Positions 8,813 through 18,225 are shown, counted from the first letter of the stretch. The stretch is 64,000 nucleotides of DNA from Levilactobacillus tujiorum (GCF_012641185.1 NZ_JAAXLK010000003.1:64075-128074), one strand, 5' to 3'. Translations and numbers: made by a program. Notes: generated by a model from the letters alone, not told the origin.

Positions 8813-9946
8813 TTGGATAATGGCAATACGCCCACACCGTCAAGGCAGGATTCGGGCAGAAAGCGGTCGTTTGGCCGACGCATCATGATTGGTGTGGCGA
8901 GTCTGTTGGTTTTACTGGCAGTGATTATCGGTATTTTTGGCTATCACTACTTCCAGACAGCACTCAAGCCAATGAATACGAAGGATCATAATGTGGTGCA
9001 AGTCCATGTCCCACTAGGGGCAACGTCGAACAAGATTGGACAGATCTTGCAAGACCAAAAAGTTGTTAAGAGTGGAATGGTCTTTAACTACTACGTAAAA
9101 TCAAATAAGTTCACAAACTTTCAGGCGGGGTATTACCAGTTGAAACCGTCCATGACGCTCAACCAGATTGCCAAGCAGCTCCAAAAGGGGGGGTCAGCTG
9201 AGCCGATCCAGAGCACTTCGGGCAAGCTGTTAGTCCGTGAGGGGGAGACGGTGGATCAATTAGCCGCCGAGATCCCCATTCAGACGGATTTCACCAAGGC
9301 GGAGTTTCTGAAGCTAATGAAAGATCCAGCCTTCTTTAATCAGTTAGAGCAGAAATATCCACAGCTCTTGAGTTCGGCCAAGAAGGCGAAAAATGTGCGT
9401 TACCGGCTAGAGGGATACCTTGCTCCGGCAACGTATCAAGCTGGGAAAAAGATGACGCTTAAAGATATCATCACCCAGATGGTGGCCAAGTCTGATCAAA
9501 ACTTGCAGGGCCACTATGCGACGATTAAGAAGCAGAAGCGTACGGTGCAAGAAGTGATGACCTTGGCGTCATTGGTTGAACGCGAAGGGGTTTCACAAGA
9601 TGATCGCGATAAGATTGCCGGCGTTTTCTTAAACCGAATTAAAGCGGGGATGGCCTTACAGTCTGACATTTCCGTGCAATATGCGTTGAAGACCACCAAG
9701 AAGACGCTGACTTATAAGGATTTAAAGGTTAAGTCACCGTACAACTTGTACGTGCACACCGGTTATGGTCCCGGACCATTTGATAATCCAAGTGCATCTT
9801 CAATCAAGGCCGTATTGCATCCTAAGGATCAGAAGAAGGGGTACTACTACTTCATCGCGAATACGAAGACGGGGAAGGTCTACTTCTCTCAGACTTATGC
9901 AGAGCACCAAGAAAAGACGAGTTCATTAGCAAGTGACAATAAGTAA
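8813..9946 (+). CDS. mltG: Endolytic murein transglycosylase MltG (YceG family)
   Basis: 377 residues. It cleaves nascent glycan strands at the membrane and so sets their length. A short basic cytoplasmic tail is followed by one membrane helix (about 24-46), a LysM-like region and the YceG catalytic domain with the expected catalytic glutamate in TLASLVEREGVSQDDR. The domain closes with SPYNLYVHTGYGPGPFDNPS and YYYFIANTKTGKVYFS. The start is TTG with GGAGGAAATAAG before it. udk follows at once, so the two are probably co-transcribed. Confidence 0.95.
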   Translation: MDNGNTPTPSRQDSGRKRSFGRRIMIGVASLLVLLAVIIGIFGYHYFQTALKPMNTKDHNVVQVHVPLGATSNKIGQILQDQKVVKSGMVFNYYVKSNKFTNFQAGYYQLKPSMTLNQIAKQLQKGGSAEPIQSTSGKLLVREGETVDQLAAEIPIQTDFTKAEFLKLMKDPAFFNQLEQKYPQLLSSAKKAKNVRYRLEGYLAPATYQAGKKMTLKDIITQMVAKSDQNLQGHYATIKKQKRTVQEVMTLASLVEREGVSQDDRDKIAGVFLNRIKAGMALQSDISVQYALKTTKKTLTYKDLKVKSPYNLYVHTGYGPGPFDNPSASSIKAVLHPKDQKKGYYYFIANTKTGKVYFSQTYAEHQEKTSSLASDNK

Positions 9947-9958
9947 AGGATGGCGACA

Positions 9959-10633
9959 ATGTTGGCAGACAAAAAGCGACCGATTATTATTGGAGTTACC
10001 GGGGGTTCTGGTAGCGGGAAAACCACGGTTAGCCGGGCAATTTTTAATCAATTGATTGGCCATTCAATCATGATTTTACAACAAGATTCATACTACAACG
10101 ATCAGTCGGACATGACGATGGAGGAACGGGCAGCCGTAAACTACGACCATCCACTGGCCTTCGACACAGACTTATTGATTTCACAGCTCAAGCAGTTATT
10201 AGATCGTAAACCGATTGAAAAGCCGGTTTATGACTACACGCTTTCTACGCGGAGTAGTGAGACGATTCATCAGGAACCACGCGATGTCATTATCCTGGAA
10301 GGAATCTTGATCCTCGATGACGAGCGGCTGCGGGACCTGATGGATATCAAGGTTTTCGTCGATACGGATGATGATATTCGGATCATTCGGCGAATCGAAC
10401 GTGATATGAACGAACGGGGTCGCTCTTTAGAGTCCATCATTCAACAATATCTCGCGACGGTTAAGCCAACGTATCATCAATTCGTAGAACCAACGAAGCG
10501 TTATGCCGATCTGATTGTTCCCGAGGGTGGCGAAAATCAAGTCGCAATTGACCTGTTGGTAACCAAGATTCGGGCAATTCTCGAAGCTAGTGGCAATGAA
10601 CAAGTTTTTGACAATCCAGATACAACCATATAG
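9959..10633 (+). CDS. udk: Uridine kinase
   Basis: 224 residues. It phosphorylates uridine and cytidine with ATP or GTP in pyrimidine salvage. The P-loop [14 protein letters not shown] is near the N-terminus. The substrate region [12 protein letters not shown] and [12 protein letters not shown] and the lid [16 protein letters not shown] follow. Two in-frame ATGs occur (9950 and 9959); AAAGGATGG sits at the right distance only for 9959. The gene follows mltG by 12 bases, as it commonly does in lactobacilli. Confidence 0.96.
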   Translation: MLADKKRPIIIGVTGGSGSGKTTVSRAIFNQLIGHSIMILQQDSYYNDQSDMTMEERAAVNYDHPLAFDTDLLISQLKQLLDRKPIEKPVYDYTLSTRSSETIHQEPRDVIILEGILILDDERLRDLMDIKVFVDTDDDIRIIRRIERDMNERGRSLESIIQQYLATVKPTYHQFVEPTKRYADLIVPEGGENQVAIDLLVTKIRAILEASGNEQVFDNPDTTI

Positions 10634-10642
10634 AATAGGACG

Positions 10643-10670
10643 GGTTAGCTGATCTTTCGGCTAACCTTTT
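10643..10670 (+). terminator. Terminator after udk
   Basis: GGTTAGC pairs with GCTAACC, followed by TTTT. Confidence 0.8.
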
Positions 10671-10743
10671 CTACAATTTAAAATTTAGGTTAGCGCTCGG
10701 CGCGTTGACATTAAAAAATACTTACTTAAAAGGGGTGGCCAGT

Positions 10744-11220
10744 GTGGCACAAGATAAAATGTATCCAATGACTGAAGAAGGTAAAGAGAAACTCGAAAAC
10801 GAACTAGAAAACTTAAAAATGGTTCAACGGCCTAAGGTAATCGATCGGATTAAGATTGCCCGTTCTTATGGTGATTTATCCGAAAACTCGGAATACGAAT
10901 CAGCCAAGGACGAACAAAGTATGTTGGAAACGCGGATTAGCACCGTTGAACGGATGTTACAGTATGCCCAAATTATTGACAACGACGGTACGGATAAGGA
11001 TGAGATCACGGTGGGTAAGAAGGTCACCTTCAAGGAATTACCTGACGAGGAACCTGAAGAATACACCATCGTTGGAGCCGCTGAAGCTGATCCAATGTCC
11101 GGGAAGATCTCCAATGACTCAGCCATCGCTAAGGGGCTTTTAGGTCACCGTAAGGGTGAAGAAGTTACTTTTGAAACGCCGGGTGGCGACATGTCCGTTA
11201 AGGTCTTAGACGTCGAATAA
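10744..11220 (+). CDS. greA: Transcription elongation factor GreA
   Basis: 158 residues, exactly the usual length with this start. It reaches through the secondary channel of stalled RNA polymerase and stimulates transcript cleavage. The N-terminal coiled coil (about 10-75) carries the acidic tip [15 protein letters not shown]. The C-terminal FKBP-like domain has the [20 protein letters not shown] signature. The chosen start is GTG with AAAAGGGGTGG upstream; the same frame runs back to a TTG at 10705, but that would add 13 non-homologous residues. Confidence 0.97.
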   Translation: MAQDKMYPMTEEGKEKLENELENLKMVQRPKVIDRIKIARSYGDLSENSEYESAKDEQSMLETRISTVERMLQYAQIIDNDGTDKDEITVGKKVTFKELPDEEPEEYTIVGAAEADPMSGKISNDSAIAKGLLGHRKGEEVTFETPGGDMSVKVLDVE

Positions 11221-11231
11221 GCACTTTCTGA

Positions 11232-11262
11232 AGATCAATCCTCCGGGGTTGGTCTTTTTTTA
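11232..11262 (+). terminator. Terminator of greA
   Basis: AGATCAATCC pairs with GGGTTGGTCT (GT pairs allowed), followed by seven T. Confidence 0.85.
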
Positions 11263-11425
11263 TCGGAAGTTTTGGCAAGCAAAATGGTGGTAGATCGTCG
11301 GTTGGTTGTGTACAATTAGTAGTATGAAAACTAAGTCATGACTTGCCAAACACGGGTCTTGCATGTTATAAAGAAAGGGAAACGTGAAAACGGATTCATA
11401 GTCTACCTAAGAGGAGTCTTGGATA

Positions 11426-11743
11426 ATGAAAATAACGGTGACTGATGCAGCAAGTAAATGGTTTCGCGACGAAATGGGAATGACGGGCCGCGGCATTCGC
11501 TTTTTCGGTAAAGTTTACGGTAAAACGCCGGTTCATGAAGGATTCTCACTAGGGATGACGCCAGATGATCATCCCCGTGATCCAATTGTTGCGGAGACTA
11601 AAGATGATGTGACGTACTATATTACGGAGGGGGATCAGTGGTTCTTCGTGGGTTATGATCTCACGGTAGACTATGATCCTAAGACGGACGGACCAACTTA
11701 TCTTTACCAGGAGAACGGCGAGCTGGACGCACAGGCGCAATAG
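11426..11743 (+). CDS. HesB/YneR-like small protein (iron-sulfur cluster biosynthesis fold)
   Basis: 105 residues. The start MKITVTDAASKWFRDEMG and the GxGIRFFGKVYG strand resemble the HesB/IscA-like YneR family of lactobacilli, and the closing VGYDLTVDYDPKTDGPTYLY is typical of it. The three cysteines that bind clusters in true IscA proteins are absent, so a scaffold role is unlikely and the function is open. GAGGAG lies at a normal distance from the ATG. A copy of the intergenic repeat follows. Confidence 0.75.
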   Translation: MKITVTDAASKWFRDEMGMTGRGIRFFGKVYGKTPVHEGFSLGMTPDDHPRDPIVAETKDDVTYYITEGDQWFFVGYDLTVDYDPKTDGPTYLYQENGELDAQAQ

Positions 11744-11787
11744 CTTCTAATTCGCACTGGTCGACGGATACATTGTTCTTAGGCCTT

Positions 11788-12294
11788 CGCCTTGCCGTTC
11801 GCCAAATTTGAGCTGGAACGCTGTGGGTAGGACGGCTAGAGCCATAGAGCGGTCTCTAGCCTCGCTTTGACCCGAAGAACACGTGTCAAAGTCGCCATTT
11901 ACCAAGAAAATCACTTGGCAAATCCCACGGCTGAGCTCAAATTCAGCTCACTCTCGGCTACACAGATATTGTCATCTATATTTGCTAAGTACTGATGTAC
12001 CAAGCGATTAAAGCAATTTGCTAATCAAATGCTAGCTTAACCGGAGGAGGGCAGAGGTGGAGCCAGCTGTGTCGACGGTGTTAGCCGATTTTCGGCTTAC
12101 AGCGTGGGACGTGTTTGGAGATCGGTGAACTTCCGAGCTTCAAACCGAGCCGGAGGACCGCTTCTCAGGCCGCAGGCGGTCCCCACAGCAGGCGGAATCT
12201 CTGCCAGCCGCAGGTGATGGGTTTAGGCCACTTTTTAGACTAAAATCCCTGGCATTTCCGCGTTGGTAATGATTTTAGTCCTTTCAACCTTTAG
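11788..12294 (+). repeat. Intergenic repeat copy A (modules 1 and 2, right terminal repeat)
   Basis: Copy A of a repeat family found six times in this window. Module 1 (11801-11947) is bounded by GCCAAATTTGAGCT and a partly diverged inverse. Module 2 (12039-12217) starts at AACCGGAGGAGG and ends at GCCGCAGGTGA. The right end is the terminal repeat TTTCAACCTTTAG (12282-12294), preceded by the inverted pair GACTAAAATC / GATTTTAGTC. The left terminal repeat is missing, so this copy is truncated. It fills the space between two convergent genes. No coding frame is kept between copies. Confidence 0.9.
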
Positions 12295-12304
12295 TTAGTT
12301 AGCA

Positions 12305-12352
12305 AAAAACCAGTGACACCATGTAATCAATACGTGGTGTCACTGGTTTTTA
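12305..12352. terminator. Bidirectional terminator between the repeat and the YfhO-type gene
   Basis: A perfect stem, AAACCAGTGACACCA against TGGTGTCACTGGTTT, with A and T tracts on either side. It serves the minus-strand YfhO-type gene and could also stop transcripts from the left. Confidence 0.9.
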
Positions 12353-12366
12353 AGTGAAGGTGCGAT

Positions 12367-14997
12367 TTAGTGGCGACGATGGCTCAGCCACCAGCCGCCG
12401 GTCAATGCGATCAGAGTTAACCCGCTGATGAGCAGGCCAAGATTCAACAGTGGTGGCCAGTAGGACAGGGTTACGGTGTTCCGTCCCTTAGGCAGCTTAA
12501 GCGCCGTGAACATGTTGATGGTCTTGTACGTCTTGGCGGTCTTACCGTTAACAGTGGCGTGCCAACCTGATGAGTAAGGGATAGAGGTGTTAAGAACCTC
12601 ACCAGCCTTAGTCGTGGTAATCTGTCCGCTAAAGTAGCGACTTGTATGTTTGGACAATTGCCAAGGGTGCTGCTGCAACTGGGCGATTGCCGTCTTAAAC
12701 GTTCCCGTGTTCAGGCGATAGAGTGTAAAGTTCTCTAACCAGAGGGACCCCTTCTTCAGGTTAATCGTCAGTTTAATCGTCTGGCCCTTGGCGTGGTCAG
12801 CCGCACTTACCAGAATGGTATTGCGGTAGGTCTTGTACTGGTTGAGCGCCTTACCGTTGAGCACAAACGTGGCGTTGTCGGGATTGACCGTGGAACCAAA
12901 CGTCAGGTAGTACGGATCATTGGTTGTGGGTTTGATGGTCAAGGTGATACTGCCGGGCTTCAACAGGTTCTTCTTTTGAAGAATGGCGCCCGTAATTTTA
13001 GTTTGTTGATTGATATTGTTAAAGGTAACTTGATCGAAGTTCTCTGCCGTGTAGAGCCGTTTATCCGCTGAATTACCAGTCAATGCGGCTAACCAATTCG
13101 CCTGGTATTGGGCGGGATCGGCAGTTTTATTCTTGAGTGACAGAATTTGTGAGTCTGCCGCATAACCCACTGGCAGGGCGTAGGGGTTCTTGTAAGTGGT
13201 CGCCCAGTGGTCGGTGCCGACTGGGTCGTAATCAGCCAGGTCGGCCTTATTAGCTGTCGCTGGGAGCATGCTGGCACCACTTAGTGCGCCCGAGAGCGGT
13301 TTATCTTGGAAGTAATACTTCATGTTCAACAGGGCATCGGTCACAAGTGTACCGTTACTGTAAGCGACAAAGCCGTCCCCGTCAGGATTTCCCGTGTTGC
13401 CGTAGAAGGTCGGCACAGCTTTAGGCAGGACTGAGGAGAAGACCCCACCACCGTTGAATCCGGTCTGAAAGGCGTCCCCCTTGGTGCGCATAAAGGTCTT
13501 GCCGATCCGGTAAAAGCCGTGATCCTTCTTCTGAACGGGATTTACCAAGCGTTGAAGCTCATTCGTATAATTTCCATATTCCCCCTGCGACACGTAACTG
13601 ATGTTGTTCAGTGATGTAAAGGCATTGGCGGAGATTTCGGTAACGCCAATGACGAAGAACAGGAGAGGATAAATCCAGTGATGTTTGATAGGCAAGGTGG
13701 TCAACACGAGCGCCATGACCACGAAGAACATCCCCAGTAGAACCTGATTCATTTGAAGAAATTTAAATTGTTTGAGGTTTAAGGCCACGTAGGCTGCCCC
13801 AGCCACCACGATTACCGTGACCATGGCAATGGCGAGCCAACCGGGTTCGAAATCATCAGTTAGTGCCTGGGCGGCCAGCCAAATTAGCCAAAAGCTCACG
13901 ATAAACGAGAAACGGTAGGGGTACCACACCGGAAATTGCCCAGCGTGCCATAGGAGATCCAGGGGTTGCAGGCACAGAGAAAGTGCCAATACAACGGTAA
14001 TGATACCGGCGGTGAGGCGTGTTCGCAGGACGATGGCACGATTACTGAAGTAAAAGAGGGCGCCTAGTAACGCAATGGCGCCAATAAAGAGATTGGCCGT
14101 CCCATCAGGCATCTGATCGAAGTTAAATGCTCCCAGGAAGAATTTAGCCAGCATTTTCGGTGGGAAGAATTCAAACTTCCATTTGAAAGACGTCACCGTG
14201 TATTGGGCCTTACTCTGCGCAAGCGACCACCAGGTGGGCAGCAAGACCACTGCGGCGAGTAGTCCGGCAGTGATGGAGGTCCAAGCAAAGTTACCGGCTT
14301 GTTTTAACAAGTTGCCCCAAGTCGTGTAACGATCCACAGCTAGGAAAATAAACGTCAGGATCATGAAGAGGCAGATCATGTATGCCATGTAATAGTTAAT
14401 GATGAGCGAGAGGGTCAGCCAGACGACGTAGGTGCGCAATTTACCAGTCGTCATGAGGAGATAGGCCCCATAGAAGACTAGCGGTAAGAGGTAGGCGGCA
14501 TCCAGCCACATAATGTTTAATTGGTTGGCAATGGACCAGCCCATCAGTGCGTAGGCCGTCGCCAACGTGATGGCCTTAAGCCCGGATTGCTGGGTCGTCT
14601 TCAGTAGTAGCCAAGCAAAGGCTAGACCGGCTAGACCGTATTTAATGACCGTCAGGAAGAATACCCCAGTGGTCAAGGAGGCGCCGGGACACAGCAACAG
14701 AATCCAGTTTAACGGGCTCAACAGGTAATAAGCCCAAGTCCCCAGCATTTCGCCCCCCAAGCCGTTAGCAAATGAGTAAAAGATACTGCTAGGATCATGT
14801 AACAGGGCCCGTCGCATATACGCGAAGAAGTCGATGTATTGTTGCCCAAGATCGACCGTCAGCAGGCTGCTTGAACCAAATGGGACCATTTGACGGTAAA
14901 TAAAATAAGCCGTCATTAAAATAAAAGGCGTCAGAAAAGCCCCGAGTAAGGTAAATTGGCGTGGCGAGAGGTGCCAACGCCGGTTATGAAATTGCAA
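12367..14997 (-). CDS. YfhO-family large membrane protein (putative GT-C-type glycosyltransferase or envelope protein)
   Basis: About 876 residues. Roughly the first 460 hold a dozen or more hydrophobic helices, with the early extracytoplasmic loop motif TVDLGQQYIDFFAYM typical of YfhO proteins. An extracytoplasmic beta-rich region then carries the second half, and a last helix precedes the basic C-terminus WWLSHRRH. In Bacillus and Listeria, YfhO-type proteins take part in glycosylating teichoic acids; the sugar and acceptor here are unknown. I prefer TTG at 14997, six bases after GAGGTG, over GTG at 15006, which overlaps that site. Monocistronic. Confidence 0.85.
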   Translation of the reverse strand: MQFHNRRWHLSPRQFTLLGAFLTPFILMTAYFIYRQMVPFGSSSLLTVDLGQQYIDFFAYMRRALLHDPSSIFYSFANGLGGEMLGTWAYYLLSPLNWILLLCPGASLTTGVFFLTVIKYGLAGLAFAWLLLKTTQQSGLKAITLATAYALMGWSIANQLNIMWLDAAYLLPLVFYGAYLLMTTGKLRTYVVWLTLSLIINYYMAYMICLFMILTFIFLAVDRYTTWGNLLKQAGNFAWTSITAGLLAAVVLLPTWWSLAQSKAQYTVTSFKWKFEFFPPKMLAKFFLGAFNFDQMPDGTANLFIGAIALLGALFYFSNRAIVLRTRLTAGIITVVLALSLCLQPLDLLWHAGQFPVWYPYRFSFIVSFWLIWLAAQALTDDFEPGWLAIAMVTVIVVAGAAYVALNLKQFKFLQMNQVLLGMFFVVMALVLTTLPIKHHWIYPLLFFVIGVTEISANAFTSLNNISYVSQGEYGNYTNELQRLVNPVQKKDHGFYRIGKTFMRTKGDAFQTGFNGGGVFSSVLPKAVPTFYGNTGNPDGDGFVAYSNGTLVTDALLNMKYYFQDKPLSGALSGASMLPATANKADLADYDPVGTDHWATTYKNPYALPVGYAADSQILSLKNKTADPAQYQANWLAALTGNSADKRLYTAENFDQVTFNNINQQTKITGAILQKKNLLKPGSITLTIKPTTNDPYYLTFGSTVNPDNATFVLNGKALNQYKTYRNTILVSAADHAKGQTIKLTINLKKGSLWLENFTLYRLNTGTFKTAIAQLQQHPWQLSKHTSRYFSGQITTTKAGEVLNTSIPYSSGWHATVNGKTAKTYKTINMFTALKLPKGRNTVTLSYWPPLLNLGLLISGLTLIALTGGWWLSHRRH

Positions 14998-15020
14998 ATA
15001 AGCCACCTCAATCTTTAGAA

Positions 15021-15049
15021 ATTGTAAAAGTTACTTTGGAGCCTGTACA
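15021..15049 (-). promoter_or_regulatory. Possible promoter of the YfhO-type gene
   Basis: On the minus strand TGTACA, 17 bases, TACAAT, just upstream of the gene. The -35 matches the consensus at only four of six positions. Confidence 0.4.
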
Positions 15050-15162
15050 TTTTGCTTTCTGCTCTCTAGAATAGCATAGAAACATTAAATTTCGGTAGTG
15101 GGATAGTTGTCTCAAGCGAAGTTTGGTAAAATAGTAGCTGTACAATAAGGAGCAGAGCTGTT

Positions 15163-17229
15163 GTGAAGAATTTTTATAATCGAGTTAGCAACCGGAATCG
15201 ACGGTCTGGCGGCCCCCAGAAGTCCCAGATCCCGTTTCGGTTAAACTTCCTATTCATTATCGTTGCCCTGTTATTTGCAGCGCTGATTGGTCAGTTGGCG
15301 TACTTGCAGGTGATGTATGGGTCAAAGTTCAAGGCGGAGGTCAATTCGACCGATACCACCATTGAGACGACCAATGTTCAACGGGGGATGGTTTACGATT
15401 CCACCGGGAAAGTCTTAGTGGGTAACAAGGCCCATCAGGCGATTTCATACACTAAAGGGGTCAACGTATTGTCGACCAGCATGTATGACATTGCCAATAA
15501 GCTTGGCCAATACTTGACGGTGTCAACCAGTAGCTTGACGCCGCGGCAATCGATTGATTATTACTTGACCGATCAGAAGCGGTTAAAGGCAGTCGAAAGT
15601 AAACTTTCTGGGACCAAGGGGTTGACGGAGACTCAGCTCTACGATAAAGCGTTGAGTCACTTGGAGAATGATTCATCTTTCAAGCTGACCCCAAAGCAAC
15701 AGAATGCCGCAGCTATCTTTGCTAAGATGAGTGGGGCTTACGCTTTGTCGACGACCTACATCAAGGATTCGGATGTGTCGAGTACTGAAATTGCTCAGAT
15801 CGGTGAACATTTATCCGAAATGCCTGGCGTACAAGTCGGGACGAGCTGGTCACGGGATTATCCAAATGGTAAGTCGATGAACTCGATTATCGGGACGGTG
15901 TCGTCTGAGAAGACGGGGCTGCCTAGCGATCGGGTCAATGAACTGCTGGCCCAAGGCTATTCGCGTAACGATAGTGTGGGTCAATCCTACCTGGAGCAGG
16001 AGTATGAATCAGTCCTGCGGGGGACCAAGGCAGAAAAGCAGGTCGAAGTGGCTGGTAACAATACCGTGACGAAGGAAGTTAAGAAGTATGGTGGTCAAAA
16101 GGGAGACAATCTCCAATTGACGATCAACTCTAAATTCCAGAGTAAGCTACAGTCACTGGTTAAGTCCGCCGAGTCCGGCGCCGGTGGGAGTTCAACGGGG
16201 ACTTATGCCGTTGTGATGAACCCTAACACTGGTGGCGTCATTGGGATGGCGGGTGTCGACCGCGATCCTTCGACGGGTAAGGTTACCGACAACGCGTTGG
16301 GCACCATTAATAGCGATATTGTTATGGGGTCTGTCGTCAAAGGAGCGATGGTTTCTGGTGCCCTGATGGACGGCGTGATCACGCCAACCAATAGTACGTT
16401 AACCGATATGCCGATCACTGTTGGTGGGGTCAAGAAGTCATCGTGGTTTAACCACGGTGGTGGCTCTAACATTGCGGTTAATGCAGCTGGTGCCCTCGAA
16501 GTGTCTTCTAACTCTTACATGATGCAGTTGGCCATGAAGGAAGCGGGATTCCACTATTCCTCTGGTGCGGCTTTAACGATGAGTACGAAGGCGTTTGATA
16601 TCGAACGGGGATACTTCAAGCAGTTCGGTTTAGGTGTTAAGACCGGAATTGACTTACCGGGTGAAAGCTCTGGTTTGGAAGGGTCGAGTTCATTTGCCCA
16701 CATTGGGAACGCCTTGGACTTGTCCTTTGGGAACTATGATGCGTATACCGTGATGCAAGTTGCCCAGTACATGTCAACGATCGCTAACGGTGGGACACGG
16801 ATTGCACCGCACGTGGTTCAATCCATTCGTGGGACGACTTCAGATGGAAAGCTGGGGGCCATTAAGTCCACAGTGGAACCTAAGGTGTTGAACACGATTA
16901 ATATGACCACCGCGCAGAAGAACTTGGTTAAGGAAGGCCTCTATGACGTGGTTCATGGGAGCAACACCTACAAGACTGGTGGCATGATGTCGTCGATCTC
17001 ACCTAAGATTTCTGCGAAGACTGGGACGGCGCAGACGTATTACAAGGGAAACGAAACCGTTACTCTGAGTCTTGCTTCCTACGCACCATCTACGAAGCCA
17101 CAAGTTGTCGTAGCTTTGGCGATGCCTAACTTGGGGGTCAACGCTGAAAGTAACAACATGGCGCTGGCTAAGCAGATTTATTCAGCTTATTGGAAGATGG
17201 TTCAATCAACGTCAACGATTGATCAATAG
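15163..17229 (+). CDS. Class B penicillin-binding protein (peptidoglycan transpeptidase)
   Basis: 688 residues. One N-terminal membrane helix (about 27-50) is followed by the dimerisation domain with QRGMVYDSTGKVL and then the transpeptidase domain. The active-site motifs are complete: SVVK (Ser390), SSN (448-450) and KTG (619-621). It cross-links peptidoglycan during elongation or septation. Its position just before rpmG and the fthC-glcK cluster matches pbpA of Bacillus, so a PBP2-type elongation role is likely but not proven. The start is GTG, with AAGGAG 10-15 bases upstream; a TTG one codon earlier is possible. Confidence 0.95.
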   Translation: MKNFYNRVSNRNRRSGGPQKSQIPFRLNFLFIIVALLFAALIGQLAYLQVMYGSKFKAEVNSTDTTIETTNVQRGMVYDSTGKVLVGNKAHQAISYTKGVNVLSTSMYDIANKLGQYLTVSTSSLTPRQSIDYYLTDQKRLKAVESKLSGTKGLTETQLYDKALSHLENDSSFKLTPKQQNAAAIFAKMSGAYALSTTYIKDSDVSSTEIAQIGEHLSEMPGVQVGTSWSRDYPNGKSMNSIIGTVSSEKTGLPSDRVNELLAQGYSRNDSVGQSYLEQEYESVLRGTKAEKQVEVAGNNTVTKEVKKYGGQKGDNLQLTINSKFQSKLQSLVKSAESGAGGSSTGTYAVVMNPNTGGVIGMAGVDRDPSTGKVTDNALGTINSDIVMGSVVKGAMVSGALMDGVITPTNSTLTDMPITVGGVKKSSWFNHGGGSNIAVNAAGALEVSSNSYMMQLAMKEAGFHYSSGAALTMSTKAFDIERGYFKQFGLGVKTGIDLPGESSGLEGSSSFAHIGNALDLSFGNYDAYTVMQVAQYMSTIANGGTRIAPHVVQSIRGTTSDGKLGAIKSTVEPKVLNTINMTTAQKNLVKEGLYDVVHGSNTYKTGGMMSSISPKISAKTGTAQTYYKGNETVTLSLASYAPSTKPQVVVALAMPNLGVNAESNNMALAKQIYSAYWKMVQSTSTIDQ

Positions 17230-17234
17230 GATTT

Positions 17235-17278
17235 AAAATGGTGTGGGCTAACCGCTTGGGTGGGCTTACACCATTTTG
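17235..17278 (+). terminator. Terminator after the penicillin-binding protein gene
   Basis: AAAATGGTGT pairs with ACACCATTTT. The T tract is part of the stem. Confidence 0.75.
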
Positions 17279-17449
17279 CGTTAACCGCAGGTGGTCTCGT
17301 AATCATCATTTTACGGGTTAAATCAGCTGTTAAGTATTTTTCCTTAACATATTTGGAATTATGACTGGTAATTGCGCCGGATTAATGGTAATATATTACG
17401 AGTTAAGGCTCATGCCTGTAATTCTGAACAAGTTGGGAGGTCACCCAAA

Positions 17450-17599
17450 ATGCGTGTACACATCACTTTAGAATGTACTGAATGTCACGAACGCAACTAC
17501 TTATCCAGCAAGAACCGGCGTAACAACCCGGACCGGGTTGAATTTAAGAAGTACTGCCCGCGTGAACGGAAAGTAACTTTGCATCGCGAAACTAAGTAA
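17450..17599 (+). CDS. rpmG: 50S ribosomal protein L33
   Basis: 49 residues, the normal length. The sequence [20 protein letters not shown] and the basic tail [16 protein letters not shown] are typical L33. Of the two zinc-type CxxC pairs, only the first is complete; the second reads CPRE, so this is one of the forms that has lost part of the zinc site, as is common in lactobacilli. GGGAGG precedes the ATG. Confidence 0.97.
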   Translation: MRVHITLECTECHERNYLSSKNRRNNPDRVEFKKYCPRERKVTLHRETK

Positions 17600-17630
17600 G
17601 GGTACGGGCGAGAGTCCGACCCTTTTTTTA
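17599..17630 (+). terminator. Terminator of rpmG
   Basis: GGGTACGG pairs with CCGACCC (one bulge) around a GAGA loop, then seven T. Confidence 0.8.
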
Positions 17631-17655
17631 TATCATCAAAGAATCAAGGGGGTAA

Positions 17656-18210
17656 ATGATGCCAAGTAAAGCAGAGATCCGACAACAAACCATGCAACAA
17701 CTAACGGCGATGTCCGTGCCTGATCGGCGGCGGGCGTCCGATGAGCTCTATCAACAGCTCTGGGCGCTGCCGGCGTACCAACAGGCCAAGACCATTGCGA
17801 CGACCATCAGTGGCGGCTTTGAGCTGGCAACGCGGCCCATTATTGAGCGGGCGCAGGCAGACGGTAAGGTCGTGGCGGTACCACAGACGTTACCACACCG
17901 GCAAATGGCGTTTCACGTGATGGACGAAACAACCACGCTGGCGCGGACTAAGTTTGGGCTGATGGAGCCCCAAGATAATCAAATCGTTGATCCAGCAGCT
18001 TTTGATTTGTTGGTGGTTCCTGGATTGGTCTTTGCGTCAACCGGCGAACGCTTGGGCTTCGGTGGAGGGTATTACGACCGCTACTTACCGAAGACAACCG
18101 GGGTGAAGGTCGCCTTAGCCTTGCCTGCACAGCAAACGGCGCAACCAACTTGGCCCGTAGATCCTTTTGATATATTATTGGACGCGGTACTAGCCGCTAA
18201 TTTAGAATAG
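17656..18210 (+). CDS. fthC: 5-formyltetrahydrofolate cyclo-ligase
   Basis: 184 residues. It converts 5-formyl-THF to 5,10-methenyl-THF with ATP. An N-terminal basic segment (KAEIRQQTMQQL) precedes the core. The family signature RLGFGGGYYDRYLPKT is intact near residue 135. AAGGGGG precedes two adjacent ATGs. The gene heads an operon with the rhomboid, yqgQ, glucokinase and rhodanese genes, the same order as yqgN-yqgP-yqgQ-glcK of Bacillus. Confidence 0.95.
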   Translation: MMPSKAEIRQQTMQQLTAMSVPDRRRASDELYQQLWALPAYQQAKTIATTISGGFELATRPIIERAQADGKVVAVPQTLPHRQMAFHVMDETTTLARTKFGLMEPQDNQIVDPAAFDLLVVPGLVFASTGERLGFGGGYYDRYLPKTTGVKVALALPAQQTAQPTWPVDPFDILLDAVLAANLE

Positions 18211-18225
18211 AGAGGAAGCGGCGGC

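Noticed and set aside
10705-10743. TTGACA at 10705 as the greA -35 box or greA start codon
   Set aside because: No -10 box lies at the right distance, and GTG 10744 has the ribosome binding site and gives the standard GreA length.
11788-12294. Intergenic repeats as a CRISPR array
   Set aside because: The repeats are long, dispersed over 45 kb and lack regular spacers; no cas gene is present.
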